DNA of 64,000 nucleotides from Bacillota bacterium (GCA_012520795.1 JAAYNP010000026.1:1-64000), one strand, 5' to 3'. Counted from the stretch's first letter, positions 1 to 8,211 are shown. Numbers and translations are program-made. The notes: generated by a model not told the origin, from the letters alone.

Positions 1-77
1 ATTTTAGCGGTTCAGGCTGGATTTATTGGTTCATTGGTGGTATAATTGCATTTGAAAAACCGAAGGAATGTGGACGA

Positions 78-827
78 ATGGCAAAGGTGAGGGTGGTTAA
101 ACCTGCGGCATTGGCCGGTGATTTTGCTTGTGGATTAAAACGGGGTGTGCCGATAACTTTGGGGTATATACCGGTAGGTTTTACTTTCGGGCTGATGGTG
201 GTCACCGGCGGGTTGTCACCATGGATTGCCGTTTTTACATCCATGACCAATTTAACCAGTGCAGGACAGTTCGCCGGCATTCGTGTTCTGCTGGCCGGTG
301 CTGGTTACATAGAGATCATGCTGACCACGTTGGTGATCAATCTCCGTTATGTCCTGATGTCGCTCTCACTGACGCAAAAGGTGGATCCCAAAATGAGTCT
401 GGGCAAGAGGCTGATCTGCAGTTTTGGCATAACTGATGAGACTTTTGCCGTGGCTGGGGTGGAAGAAGGGCGTTTGTCATTTGCATATCTGCTCGGCCTG
501 ATTATTGGGCCGATCCTAGCCTGGAGCGGGGGCACTGCTCTGGGGGGATTGGTAAGTACCGCTTTGCCGCCCCAGCTTGGCAGTGCGATGGGGATTGCGC
601 TGTATGCCATGTTTATTGCCTTGATTATCCCACCGGCGGTGAAGGCAAGGCCGGTTTTTGGTGTAATCCTGATATCTGTAGGGATCAATGTGGTTTTGAA
701 GTATGTCCCGGTGTTCAGCTTCATTTCCGCAGGTTTTCGGATTATCATTGCCACGATTGTTGGAGCAGGCACTTCTGCTTGGCTGTGGCCTGGTTGTGAT
801 TCTCAAGGTCAAGCTGCAAAGGAGTAG
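78..827 (+). CDS. azlC: AzlC-family branched-chain amino acid exporter, large subunit
   Basis: A 249-residue integral membrane protein of the AzlC family, which pairs with AzlD to export branched-chain amino acids and analogues across the cytoplasmic membrane. Family signs are the early segment GVPITLGYIPVGFTFGL near residue 28, the TSAGQFAG stretch near residue 60, the LRYVLMSLSL segment near residue 90 and the ITDETFAV segment near residue 118. Length is normal for the family. The ATG has a weak AAGGAATG ribosome site upstream, and a TATAAT-like -10 lies at 41-46. The azlD gene begins five bases after its stop, so the two are co-transcribed. The exact substrate cannot be read from sequence. 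Confidence 0.93.
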   Translation: MAKVRVVKPAALAGDFACGLKRGVPITLGYIPVGFTFGLMVVTGGLSPWIAVFTSMTNLTSAGQFAGIRVLLAGAGYIEIMLTTLVINLRYVLMSLSLTQKVDPKMSLGKRLICSFGITDETFAVAGVEEGRLSFAYLLGLIIGPILAWSGGTALGGLVSTALPPQLGSAMGIALYAMFIALIIPPAVKARPVFGVILISVGINVVLKYVPVFSFISAGFRIIIATIVGAGTSAWLWPGCDSQGQAAKE

Positions 828-831
828 GAAA

Positions 832-1146
832 ATGGACGGAGCAATCGTAAACCCAATTACTGCGATACTGCTGATGGCTTTGGTAACATACTTGACTCGG
901 GCAGTCCCCATGGCATTTTTCCGCAGGGAGATCGGTTCTCCGTACGTAAAGGCCTTTTTCCGTTACATGCCGTTTGCCGTATTGGGTGCGCTGACCTTTC
1001 CCGACATCTTTACCGCTGCAGGGTCGGTGGTCAGCAGTACTGCCGGATGCGCTGTCGCGGTTTTGCTGGCGCTTCGCGGCAAGAGCATGATTTTTGTAAC
1101 GGTAAGTGCTATTGTCACTGTATACGCTGTTGGCCTTATATTTTAG
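832..1146 (+). CDS. azlD: AzlD-family branched-chain amino acid exporter, small subunit
   Basis: A 104-residue protein with four hydrophobic segments, the small partner of AzlC. The segment ALVTYLTRAVPMAFF near residues 17-31 and the FFRYMPFAVLGAL stretch near residues 43-55 are typical of AzlD. The start chosen is the ATG at 832, preceded by AAAGGAGTAGGAAA and close behind azlC; a longer frame reaching into azlC has no support. A short hairpin with a T-rich tail follows at 1167, so the operon probably has only these two genes. Confidence 0.92.
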   Translation: MDGAIVNPITAILLMALVTYLTRAVPMAFFRREIGSPYVKAFFRYMPFAVLGALTFPDIFTAAGSVVSSTAGCAVAVLLALRGKSMIFVTVSAIVTVYAVGLIF

Positions 1147-1166
1147 GCGCAAAGTTACGTGGACTC

Positions 1167-1192
1167 GGGCAGGAATCCTGCTCATTTTTCTT
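1167..1192 (+). terminator. Rho-independent terminator after azlCD
   Basis: The arms GGGCAGG and CCTGCTC pair with one G-T wobble around a three-base loop and are followed by ATTTTTCTTT. It sits 20 bases after the azlD stop and before the ribosome site of the next gene, as expected of an intrinsic terminator. Confidence 0.7.
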
Positions 1193-1232
1193 TAAAAAAC
1201 AAGTTAATCAAAGCCTAAGGAGATGATCCAAT

Positions 1233-2774
1233 TTGCAGCGAACTTACAGCAATCCAATTGTAACAGGGTTTTTCCCGGATCCGTCCATCATTCGTGTCGG
1301 TGAGGATTACTATATGGCCAACTCTACTTTTGAGTATTTTCCCGCTGTTGTGATCTCTCACTCCAAGGACTTGGTGAACTGGGAGATCATTGGGCACGCC
1401 ATCACTCGTAATGATTATTTGGATCTGGCCGGAATTGAGGACTCCCATGGTTTTTGGGCACCGGATATCTCATATTACAACGGAACCTATTACATCATGG
1501 TGACACTGCGCTTGAACAACAGGGATGAAAGCGGGCCTCGCAGGAAGATCCGCCGCCAACTGGTAATGAAGTCTGACCGCCCAGAAGGGCCGTATTCCAG
1601 GCCTGCGTTTATTGATGTTGACGGTATTGACCCATCCCATTTTGTCGATGATGACGGGACTCATTATATGGTACTTTCACCCGGGGCAAGCATAGTGAAG
1701 CTAAATGCCGACTGCACTAAAGCCCTCACTCCCAAGGTAACTGTCTGGCCTGGCACCGGGGTAAGAGCCCCGGAGGGGCCTCATATCCTGAAGAAGGACG
1801 GGTATTATTACGCGATTCTGGCAGAAGGCGGCACCGGGTATGGACACCGGATCACAGTTGCCCGTTCAAAGAACCTTTTCGGCCCTTATGAGCCAAGCCC
1901 ATACAACCCGGTAATGATGCAGACTGATCCCGATGCTCCGATCCAGCGAACCGGCCACGGTAAATTGGTGCAGACCCAGAATGGCGACTGGTGGATAGCG
2001 TATTTGTGCGGGCGCCCAAATCAAGGCCGGTATACTACCTTGGGGCGGGAGACGGCGCTGGATCCGGTGGAATGGACAGATGACGGTTGGTTTACCATCA
2101 ACCAAGGCAGAGGCCCAAGCTTTGTCCAGACGGCTCCGGATTTGCCTGAAGTGAAATACGAGGAGAAGTTCTTTGACAACTTTGATACTGACAAACTGCA
2201 GTTATATTGGCAGTTTGTCCGCAATCCCGACAACGACAGGTGGTCCCTGACTAATCGGCCCGGTTACTTGCGGATCTACACCAGCAGCGGCCAGATCGGT
2301 CAAATTGAAACCAGGAATATCATTGTCCGCAGAGAAAAGCACCATGTCTACCAAGCCACAGCCAAGCTCGAGTTTGATCCCGGCTGCCTGGAAGAAGAGG
2401 CGGGATTGATCTGCATGTATGGCCGCCACTGTTCGGTACGGATTTTTTTAGCAAAAGATGAGAGTTATCAGGTTAAGGTTGTTGAGATTAGAAACGATGT
2501 GGTAACAAAGCTGGGTGAGTCTGAAGCATTCGGAACGCCTGTGGTTTATCTAAGGATAGCTGTCGATCGGCAGGTGCGCAAATTCTATTACAGCGTGGAT
2601 AATGAGAACTGGGTATTGGCAGCGGCAGTTGAGGATGCCACATTCCTTGCTGATGAAGGTGTTCGAATCGGCAAGCACCACACAGGGACAATGATAGGCA
2701 TGTATGCTGTCAACAACGGGACAGGCAGCTGCACTCCTGCTGATTTCGACTGGTTCCATTATGAATTCGAATAA
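1233..2774 (+). CDS. GH43 beta-xylosidase / alpha-L-arabinofuranosidase
   Basis: A 513-residue glycoside hydrolase family 43 enzyme. Members cleave xylosyl or arabinosyl residues from plant xylan and arabinan side chains. The five-blade propeller fills about residues 1-320: Asp16 (FPDPS) is the expected base, Asp133 (GIDPSHF) the pKa modulator and Glu181 (RAPEGPH) the acid. Residues 330-513 form a beta-sandwich like the C-terminal domain of beta-xylosidases. No signal peptide is seen, so it probably acts on imported oligosaccharides. It starts at TTG with a strong AAGGAGATGATCC site. It stands alone, followed by a hairpin. Whether it prefers xylose or arabinose is not decidable here. Confidence 0.9.
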   Translation: MQRTYSNPIVTGFFPDPSIIRVGEDYYMANSTFEYFPAVVISHSKDLVNWEIIGHAITRNDYLDLAGIEDSHGFWAPDISYYNGTYYIMVTLRLNNRDESGPRRKIRRQLVMKSDRPEGPYSRPAFIDVDGIDPSHFVDDDGTHYMVLSPGASIVKLNADCTKALTPKVTVWPGTGVRAPEGPHILKKDGYYYAILAEGGTGYGHRITVARSKNLFGPYEPSPYNPVMMQTDPDAPIQRTGHGKLVQTQNGDWWIAYLCGRPNQGRYTTLGRETALDPVEWTDDGWFTINQGRGPSFVQTAPDLPEVKYEEKFFDNFDTDKLQLYWQFVRNPDNDRWSLTNRPGYLRIYTSSGQIGQIETRNIIVRREKHHVYQATAKLEFDPGCLEEEAGLICMYGRHCSVRIFLAKDESYQVKVVEIRNDVVTKLGESEAFGTPVVYLRIAVDRQVRKFYYSVDNENWVLAAAVEDATFLADEGVRIGKHHTGTMIGMYAVNNGTGSCTPADFDWFHYEFE

Positions 2775-2825
2775 AGCGTTCCGCAGCTGTCTGGGATTTC
2801 GCTGTTGTGAGAGGGGAATAAGGAA

Positions 2826-2854
2826 GAAGGGAGAGCTTCTATGGCTCTCCCTTC
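2826..2854. terminator. Hairpin between convergent genes
   Basis: A perfect 11-bp stem (GAAGGGAGAGC with GCTCTCCCTTC) around a seven-base loop lies between the stop of the GH43 gene and the stop of the leftward lipoprotein gene. T-rich sequence follows only on the minus strand, so it best serves the lipoprotein gene, but it may stop both. Confidence 0.65.
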
Positions 2855-2875
2855 AATTGCCCGGTTAGGTTTTGG

Positions 2876-3736
2876 TCAAAGCCCGAGAATGATTGATTGT
2901 TCTTCCTCGTCGGATAGAAGTTGGATAACGGTGATTTTCCACTTGCCGCTCAATTTTTTGAAGGTAAGTACGACAAGTCCAGCCTCAGTTTCGTCTGTCC
3001 ACTCATTGGTGAATGAAAAGGGGATTTCGGCAACCCATTGGTTGCCGTTTTGCTCCAGGATAACCTCTTCACTCCAGGTAAAATCCGGTTCGGCAACCAG
3101 AAACATGAAGTAGATTACAGTGTCGTTTGGCCATTGAAATCCGGTATCCACTATCTTAGACCGTGACAACCAAGCCTGAACCTGGCTGTCGTCAAAATCG
3201 TCATCCCCCGAGGAATCCGGATTATCATCCGGTTCGGCATCTTCTTCAAGCTCCAAAATGGAATGGTACATCTCACTGAAGACCTCATACAAGAGCACTT
3301 CTTCAGCAGTTTCTTCAATAGCGGCGGTTACTTCCGGGTCTTCGAGGTTGCGCTCTTTTTCCTCGTATAGTGCTATCAGAGCATCAATTTTGTCGATAAT
3401 GTATGCAGGCGTGTATTCGTCATAGGGATCAAATTCGGGATCGTCCTGATTCTCCAGGATTGGCACAATGTAACGTTCGATTATATAATCGATCTCAACA
3501 AGCAGCGGTGAAAGCTGATCTTCATCTAGGTGCCAGATATAAGGGTCTGCAAATTGCTTTTTCAGAGCATGATAGCCATCCAAATCACTGGAAACGATGT
3601 TTTCTTGGAAGCGCGCAATTTCCGCTTCGACTGCCTTTCGATCTTTGAGTTGGCCAATCCCAAAACATCCGGCAAAAAGCATCGCAACGACCAAAAACAC
3701 GGCCATACGTGATGTTGAAACAAATTTGCCTGCCAT
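2876..3736 (-). CDS. Predicted lipoprotein of unknown function
   Basis: A 286-residue protein not assigned to a family. A basic start, a hydrophobic stretch and LFAGC form a lipobox, so Cys24 is the likely lipidated residue and the protein would be anchored outside the membrane. The middle (residues 40-180) is rich in Glu and Asp with helical character, and a linker near residues 165-180 is rich in Asp and Ser. The last 100 residues look like a beta-rich domain (IYFMFLVAEPDFTWSEEVI; WKITVIQLL). A promoter is present upstream at 3776-3803. It is transcribed divergently from the methyltransferase gene, with no operon partner. Confidence 0.75.
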   Translation of the reverse strand: MAGKFVSTSRMAVFLVVAMLFAGCFGIGQLKDRKAVEAEIARFQENIVSSDLDGYHALKKQFADPYIWHLDEDQLSPLLVEIDYIIERYIVPILENQDDPEFDPYDEYTPAYIIDKIDALIALYEEKERNLEDPEVTAAIEETAEEVLLYEVFSEMYHSILELEEDAEPDDNPDSSGDDDFDDSQVQAWLSRSKIVDTGFQWPNDTVIYFMFLVAEPDFTWSEEVILEQNGNQWVAEIPFSFTNEWTDETEAGLVVLTFKKLSGKWKITVIQLLSDEEEQSIILGL

Positions 3737-3775
3737 TCAAAACTTCCTCCTTTATTTGGAGTACCTCTAGTTCTC

Positions 3776-3803
3776 ATAATATAATAAAAACTATATTTGG
3801 CAA
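3776..3803 (-). promoter_or_regulatory. Sigma-A-type promoter for the lipoprotein gene
   Basis: On the minus strand TTGCCA (3798-3803) and TATTAT (3776-3781) are separated by 16 bases and precede the lipoprotein start by about 40 bases. The surrounding DNA is very A/T rich. Confidence 0.6.
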
Positions 3804-3928
3804 GTGTTGATTTTGAGAAAATTATCATAATTACCAGCATGCGGTTGTGGGCTCGTTAAAAAGATTGCATTCGGCAGGTAATATTCAACAAATTTCGAAC
3901 TATAACATATGGACAAGACGAGGGGAAG

Positions 3929-4705
3929 ATGGCCATGGACATTATAGGGCACAACCGGGAAGCTTGGAATAAAAAAGCTGTCCTGGGGAATATCTGGACC
4001 ATACCAGCCGATCGCCATACGATTGAGCAGGCCAAGAAAGGCAATTGGAGTGTGTATCTGACTCCAACAAAACCAGTACCGGTGGATTGGCTTGGCGATG
4101 TTAGAGGCAAGCGGATTCTCTGCCTGGCAGGCGGCGGAGGGCAGCAAGGCCCGATCTTGGCAGCAGCCGGAGCGCGGGTAACTGTGTTCGACAACAGCCC
4201 TGCTCAGCTTGGTAAGGATCGGATGGTTGCAGAGCGTGATGGGCTGCAGATTGTCACTGAGCTGGGTGATATGCGTGATCTGACTCGTTTCACCAATGCC
4301 AGCTTTGATTTGATCTTTCATCCGGTGTCCAACTGCTTTGTCGATGATATCGAACCGGTCTGGTTTGAATGCCACCGGGTGCTGTGCCCTGGCGGAACTT
4401 TGTTGGCAGGCTTCTGCAATCCTTTGCTGTACATTTTTGATCCGTACCAATGGGATGTTAACAAGAAACTTGAGGTAAAATACCGGATTCCATACTCAGA
4501 TCTGGAGCAGTTAACTGCGGAGGAATTACAGCAGAAAATCAAAAATCAGGAGCCGTTGGAGTTTGGTCATTCATTGGAAGATCAGATTGGCGGTCAGATT
4601 CAAGCCGGCTTCCTGATTAATGGTTTTTACGAAGATTCGTTTGGCAACGAATTGCTTGATCCGTATATTGATACCTTCATTGCCACCAGAGCGATTCGTC
4701 CGTAG
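3929..4705 (+). CDS. Class I SAM-dependent methyltransferase
   Basis: A 258-residue methyltransferase of the Rossmann class. The SAM-binding motif I is ILCLAGGGGQQGPILAAAG near residues 56-74, followed by the acidic strand end VTVFDNS near residue 80 and the motif FDLIFHPVSNCFVDDI near residues 130-145. The substrate is unknown; the family includes small-molecule and ubiquinone/menaquinone-type enzymes. Two ATG codons lie six bases apart (3929 and 3935). The second has better spacing from the GAGGGGAAG site, so the protein may be two residues shorter. It is a single gene with a hairpin at 4715. Confidence 0.85.
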   Translation: MAMDIIGHNREAWNKKAVLGNIWTIPADRHTIEQAKKGNWSVYLTPTKPVPVDWLGDVRGKRILCLAGGGGQQGPILAAAGARVTVFDNSPAQLGKDRMVAERDGLQIVTELGDMRDLTRFTNASFDLIFHPVSNCFVDDIEPVWFECHRVLCPGGTLLAGFCNPLLYIFDPYQWDVNKKLEVKYRIPYSDLEQLTAEELQQKIKNQEPLEFGHSLEDQIGGQIQAGFLINGFYEDSFGNELLDPYIDTFIATRAIRP

Positions 4706-4714
4706 AGTGGGGCT

Positions 4715-4745
4715 GCGTAAGAGTGGAGGGTTGAAGCTCTTGCGC
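4715..4745 (+). terminator. Hairpin after the methyltransferase gene
   Basis: Arms GCGTAAGAG and CTCTTGCGC pair with one wobble around a 13-base loop, 10 bases after the stop. The tail ATTGTTGTTCT is only moderately T rich, so terminator function is plausible but unproven. Confidence 0.45.
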
Positions 4746-4892
4746 ATTGTTGTTCTGAGGGCGTACAGTCACTCGGCGGCGGGTTTTTTATTCTGACACA
4801 AAAATTAATTTTGGATCAAGAAGGAATTTGCGGACTTACGGTTAAATTTAAAGTGTTGAATATGCAGCGAAGCTGCCAAGGAGGTCGCAATT

Positions 4893-5441
4893 ATGCGTAC
4901 GCCAGTGTTGAGAATTTGTGGATTGTTAATTATTGTAGTGATGTTACTCAGCGGAAGTGTAATGGCTGTTAGTGATCCCAGCACAGCCAAAATAACACCG
5001 CTGGACACATGGTATGAAGAAGGGGCTCTTGGCGAATGGGCTCTGTTTACGCAAAGTGGTTTGGTGGTAGAAATGAAAATCGAAGCTACGGAAGAAATCA
5101 GGATTTGGCCATCGGATTTTGCCATTGGGTACATCGTAGATGATCAAGAGTATCGGGTTCCCGGTTATGGAATTACCAATGCTGTCTCTGATCCTGAAGA
5201 TGAGAGATCTTGGCGTTTTAGCCAGCCGATCACAGTTCGCAAGGGAACGCGCTATTTCTTGGTGCTGTTTTCGGAATTGTCGCTGTCCTTAGATCAGACT
5301 GCGGTAATCAATAAGAAGATGAGTGATTTTCAGGTCTTTTATCGCACGCTCTTACCTGGTCAACTCACAATAGAGTTTGCTCAGCCAGAATATGATGACT
5401 ACGAAGATTACTACGGCCCATACGATGATCTTGGCTGGTAA
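4893..5441 (+). CDS. Secreted protein of unknown function
   Basis: A 182-residue protein with a signal peptide: basic start, hydrophobic segment LLIIVVMLLSGSVMAVS at about residues 9-25, and a likely cleavage near residue 25. The mature part appears beta-rich, and the C-terminus is strongly acidic and Tyr-rich (EYDDYEDYYGPYDDLG). No family was recognised. The start has a good AAGGAGG site, and just before that site GCAGC-GAA-GCTGC (4864-4876) forms a tiny hairpin in the leader. No operon partner is apparent. Confidence 0.75.
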   Translation: MRTPVLRICGLLIIVVMLLSGSVMAVSDPSTAKITPLDTWYEEGALGEWALFTQSGLVVEMKIEATEEIRIWPSDFAIGYIVDDQEYRVPGYGITNAVSDPEDERSWRFSQPITVRKGTRYFLVLFSELSLSLDQTAVINKKMSDFQVFYRTLLPGQLTIEFAQPEYDDYEDYYGPYDDLGW

Positions 5442-5488
5442 TCCCCAACGGGACTGGTGATTAGCGAATAATGATGTGGTTTCATCTG

Positions 5489-5517
5489 GACCTCACTTTC
5501 CAGACGAAGGTGAGGTC
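5489..5517 (+). terminator. Hairpin after the secreted-protein gene
   Basis: Arms GACCTCAC and GTGAGGTC pair perfectly around a 13-base loop. The sequence after it (TGTTTGCG) is weakly T rich. It lies about 50 bases downstream of the stop and upstream of the next promoter. Confidence 0.5.
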
Positions 5518-5520
5518 TGT

Positions 5521-5549
5521 TTGCGTCCAGCTTGAATTCAAGCTATACT
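5521..5549 (+). promoter_or_regulatory. Promoter with internal 16-bp palindrome, upstream of the VIT1 gene
   Basis: TTGCGT (5521-5526) and TATACT (5544-5549) are 17 bases apart. The spacer contains AGCTTGAATTCAAGCT, a perfect 16-bp palindrome (5529-5544) that abuts the -10. A repressor binding there would cover the promoter; which regulator does so is unknown. Confidence 0.5.
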
Positions 5550-5612
5550 GATATTGTTAATGATAACTTGTACTGATCATGCGAGACGAGTAGAGGTTGG
5601 AGGTGTGATGCA

Positions 5613-6503
5613 GTGGCAGATGTTAGCAATGCTTTGTCTGAAAAGACGTTGACGATCATTACTGGCTTACAGCAAAATGAAGTGACGGAGCGCCAGATCT
5701 ATTTGAACCTGGCCAGACGGGTGGGGAAAGAATCAGATAAGGCAACCCTTAGGCGGATTGCTGGCGAAGAGGGCAAACATGCTGAAACTTGGCGCCGGTA
5801 CACCAACAAGCGATTGAAGCCCCAATGGTTGAAGGTGTGGTTCTACACAGTTGTTAGTCTGATTCTGGGTTATACCTTTACGATCAAGATTATGGAAAAA
5901 GGAGAAAAGGTAGCCCAGTCCAACTACGCAGATCTGATTGCCGAAGTTCCCGAAGCCGAAACTATCCTAAGAGAAGAGGAAGAGCACGAGGAAGCATTGA
6001 TTGCCATGCTTGATGAGGAGCGCTTGCAGTATGTCGGCTCCATGGTGCTTGGCCTTAATGATGCATTAGTGGAGCTAACGGGTACACTGGCGGGCTTAAG
6101 CTTTGCCCTGCAGAATAACCGCATTGTTGCCTTGTCAGGTTTGATTACCGGTATTTCAGCCACATTGTCCATGGCATCATCTGAATATCTGTCTGCCCGT
6201 TCCGAGGGTAATGCCGATGCGGTCAAATCTGCGTTGTACACAGGGATCATGTATATCTTCGCTGTTGTTTTTCTGGTGCTGCCTTATTTATTGTATCCAG
6301 CGGATCAGTACTTAGGCGCTCTCTTTACCATGCTGCTGATTGTGATCGCGATTATATTTGCCTTCACTTATTATATTTCAGTGGCCAAGGATTTGCCGTT
6401 TAGGAAACGCTTTCTGGAGATGGCAGCCATCAGTTTGTCCGTTGCTGTGCTTTCATTCGCGGTAGGGTTTGCGATCAAGCATTTCCTGGGCATTGACATC
6501 TAG
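5613..6503 (+). CDS. Ferritin-like/VIT1 fusion membrane protein
   Basis: A 296-residue protein joining a rubrerythrin/ferritin-like four-helix module (about residues 1-135) to a VIT1/CCC1-type membrane domain (about 140-296). Acidic and His residues suited to a di-iron site are visible at EEGKHAE near residue 50 and EEEEHEEAL near residue 122. The VIT1 part has five hydrophobic segments, beginning with LGLNDALVELTGTLAGLSFAL. VIT1 proteins move Fe2+ or Mn2+ across membranes, so this one probably couples metal sensing or oxidation to export. It starts at GTG; the GGAGGTG site is about 10 bases upstream. Confidence 0.88.
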   Translation: MADVSNALSEKTLTIITGLQQNEVTERQIYLNLARRVGKESDKATLRRIAGEEGKHAETWRRYTNKRLKPQWLKVWFYTVVSLILGYTFTIKIMEKGEKVAQSNYADLIAEVPEAETILREEEEHEEALIAMLDEERLQYVGSMVLGLNDALVELTGTLAGLSFALQNNRIVALSGLITGISATLSMASSEYLSARSEGNADAVKSALYTGIMYIFAVVFLVLPYLLYPADQYLGALFTMLLIVIAIIFAFTYYISVAKDLPFRKRFLEMAAISLSVAVLSFAVGFAIKHFLGIDI

Positions 6504-6521
6504 GCTGGGGGAGTAGAGGTA

Positions 6522-6543
6522 GACAGGGGACGGTTCTCTGTCC
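6522..6543. repeat. GGGACGGTTC-core dispersed repeat, copy 1
   Basis: A short imperfect palindrome (GACAG ... CTGTC) around the core GGGACGGTTC. Similar cores occur near 7431 (inverted) and 8180. Elements of this kind recur between genes in many anaerobic Bacillota; here they lie around the GNAT and hydrolase genes. Confidence 0.55.
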
Positions 6544-6579
6544 ACACCCTGTCCACTCGTAAGAGGGAGGGCTTCTTCC

Positions 6580-7413
6580 TTGACAAATGCAAGACTGGTA
6601 CTTCCATCTGCGGAGTACAGAGAAAGCTTTATTGCTGCCAATAAGGAATACCAAAACATGGGCGAGGAACATGAGGATATCGCGAAGCTTGAAGCAGACT
6701 TCACCAAGTACCTTGAGATGGTAAAAAACCATCGCCTAGGCTTGGATTTGCCGGAGAATTGGGTGCCGTACACCACCTTCTGGTTGGTGGAAGGGGATGA
6801 GTATATCGGTAGCGGCCATGTGCGCCATGCTTTAACACCAGCGCTGCGGATTATCGGGGGGCATATCGGATACTTCATTCGGCCCAGCTACCGCAGAAAA
6901 GGGTATGGAACGCTGATCTTGAAACTGTTGCTCGCTGAAGCTGCCAAACTAGGCATTGCAAATGCCCTGGTTACCTGTTTTGCTGATAATACTGGTTCGA
7001 AAAAAGTTATTGAGGCTAATGGCGGAGTATTTATTGGCGAAATTGTAGGCGAACTTGATGGGGTGCCGAGAAAATCTTTAAGGTACCGGGTTTATACCGG
7101 TTTGCGCAATAACGTGCTGTGGAACAACCAGAGGCGTTGGTATCATGGTTCGCCCTATAATTTCAGCATCCTGCGGGCAGGCAGTACCATCACTCAAAAT
7201 GAAGAATTAGCTAGAGCTTTTTCCCACCAACCCACTCGCTTATCGATTGATGACGATGGCAAAATCAGCCATAACGGTACAGAGCCGGGGTTTCTCTACG
7301 TGATTGATGAACCTATAGTGCCTGGAGAAGACATTTACATGCATCCCCGCACTACAATGGATCCGGGATTGGAATGGCTGACGGTGCGTGGATTGAAGGT
7401 AAGGCTGAAGTGA
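6580..7413 (+). CDS. GNAT acetyltransferase fused to an ADP-ribosyltransferase-like domain
   Basis: A 277-residue two-domain protein. Residues 1-175 are a GNAT acyltransferase; the acetyl-CoA loop is RRKGYGTLILKLLLAEAAK near residues 105-123, followed by NALVTCFADNTGSKKVIEANGG. Residues 182-277 resemble rifampin ADP-ribosyltransferase (Arr): they open with WYHGSPYNF (the YHG motif that binds NAD in Arr), and continue with GFLYVIDEPIVPGED and a closing strand LTVRGLKVRL. A toxin-type or drug-modifying role is possible but not shown. It starts at TTG with an AGGGAGG site. It stands alone, with a repeat before it and another after it. Confidence 0.72.
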   Translation: MTNARLVLPSAEYRESFIAANKEYQNMGEEHEDIAKLEADFTKYLEMVKNHRLGLDLPENWVPYTTFWLVEGDEYIGSGHVRHALTPALRIIGGHIGYFIRPSYRRKGYGTLILKLLLAEAAKLGIANALVTCFADNTGSKKVIEANGGVFIGEIVGELDGVPRKSLRYRVYTGLRNNVLWNNQRRWYHGSPYNFSILRAGSTITQNEELARAFSHQPTRLSIDDDGKISHNGTEPGFLYVIDEPIVPGEDIYMHPRTTMDPGLEWLTVRGLKVRLK

Positions 7414-7444
7414 GACAGGGTGAGACAGGGAACCGACCCCTTTC
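7411..7444. repeat. Dispersed repeat, copy 2 (inverted core)
   Basis: TGAGACAGGG occurs twice in tandem (7411-7430) and is followed by AACCGACCCC, the reverse orientation of the core seen at 6527 and 8180. It overlaps the stop codon of the GNAT gene. The stretch to 7634 holds no convincing gene. Confidence 0.5.
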
Positions 7445-7634
7445 CTGCCTCGATTAACATAGCGTCACATAGCAAAGTGTTGGCAGCCCGTTGGATTACG
7501 CTGTCATCGTTAGGGAGGAAGTCAGCGGTCGCATCCCGAAATTTGATCTGTCCAAATCTTCCTGAAAGAATTGCTCATCGGAAGAACGCTGGAATGTCTT
7601 ATGGTGGAGCAAAAAGTAGAATGGGGGGATCTCG

Positions 7635-8150
7635 ATGAAAGCATTGCTGGTCATTGACATGCTCAAGGATTTTATTGATGACGACGGTGTGCTCACAACC
7701 GGCGAAGCCGGAAAAGCAATCATCGGTTTTATCAAGAAGAAGATTGATGAATTCAGAGAGCAGGGTTCTCCAATCATTTTTGTTTGTGATAATCACGAAC
7801 CAGATGACAAGGAATTCGAGATGTTCGCGTCTCACTGCATTGCTGAGACTCCAGGCAGCGAGATCATTGATGAGCTGGAAGCCCGCAAGGGAGATAAGAT
7901 AATTCGAAAACGGCGCTACAGCGCATTTTTCGGCACAGAACTAGATCTCTATCTACGGGAAAAAGGCGTGGATGAAGTCTATCTGGTTGGAGTCAATACC
8001 AACATCTGTGTCCTCTACACCGCAGCTGATGCCAGAAATTTAAACTACCGGGTCACCATCTATGAGAAAGGTGTCGCTTCATTTGATGAGAGCGCCCATC
8101 GTTTCGCCCTAAAAGAGGCGAAGAACACATTGGGCTGCAGTATAGTGTAG
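7635..8150 (+). CDS. Isochorismatase-family cysteine hydrolase (nicotinamidase-like)
   Basis: A 171-residue cytoplasmic hydrolase of the isochorismatase/nicotinamidase superfamily. The catalytic triad is visible as Asp8 (LLVIDMLKDF), Lys92 (RKRRYSAF) and Cys125 (GVNTNICVLYTA). The cis-peptide region just before the Cys (VGVNTN) is typical. The length fits the small amidase subgroup. Nicotinamide is a reasonable substrate but other amides or N-carbamoyl compounds cannot be excluded. It starts at ATG with a GGGGGGATCTCG site. The gene is isolated. Confidence 0.85.
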   Translation: MKALLVIDMLKDFIDDDGVLTTGEAGKAIIGFIKKKIDEFREQGSPIIFVCDNHEPDDKEFEMFASHCIAETPGSEIIDELEARKGDKIIRKRRYSAFFGTELDLYLREKGVDEVYLVGVNTNICVLYTAADARNLNYRVTIYEKGVASFDESAHRFALKEAKNTLGCSIV

Positions 8151-8179
8151 CTTACGAAACACACGGGAACTGCCTAGAC

Positions 8180-8211
8180 GGGACGGTTCCATGTCGCGTC
8201 CCCATGTCGCG
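8180..8211. repeat. Dispersed repeat, copy 3
   Basis: The core GGGACGGTTC (8180-8189) is followed by two copies of ATGTCGCG (8191-8198 and 8204-8211). It lies in the 146-base gap before the AraC remnant, in which no gene is seen. Confidence 0.5.

Noticed and set aside
3823-3842. GAGAAAATTATCATAATTA, loosely like a Fur box
   Set aside because: Only about half of the consensus positions match, in DNA that is nearly all A and T; the site at 18801 is far better.
7420-7638. 72-codon frame between the GNAT and hydrolase genes
   Set aside because: No ribosome site, low-complexity composition, overlaps a repeat and ends at the start of the next gene.
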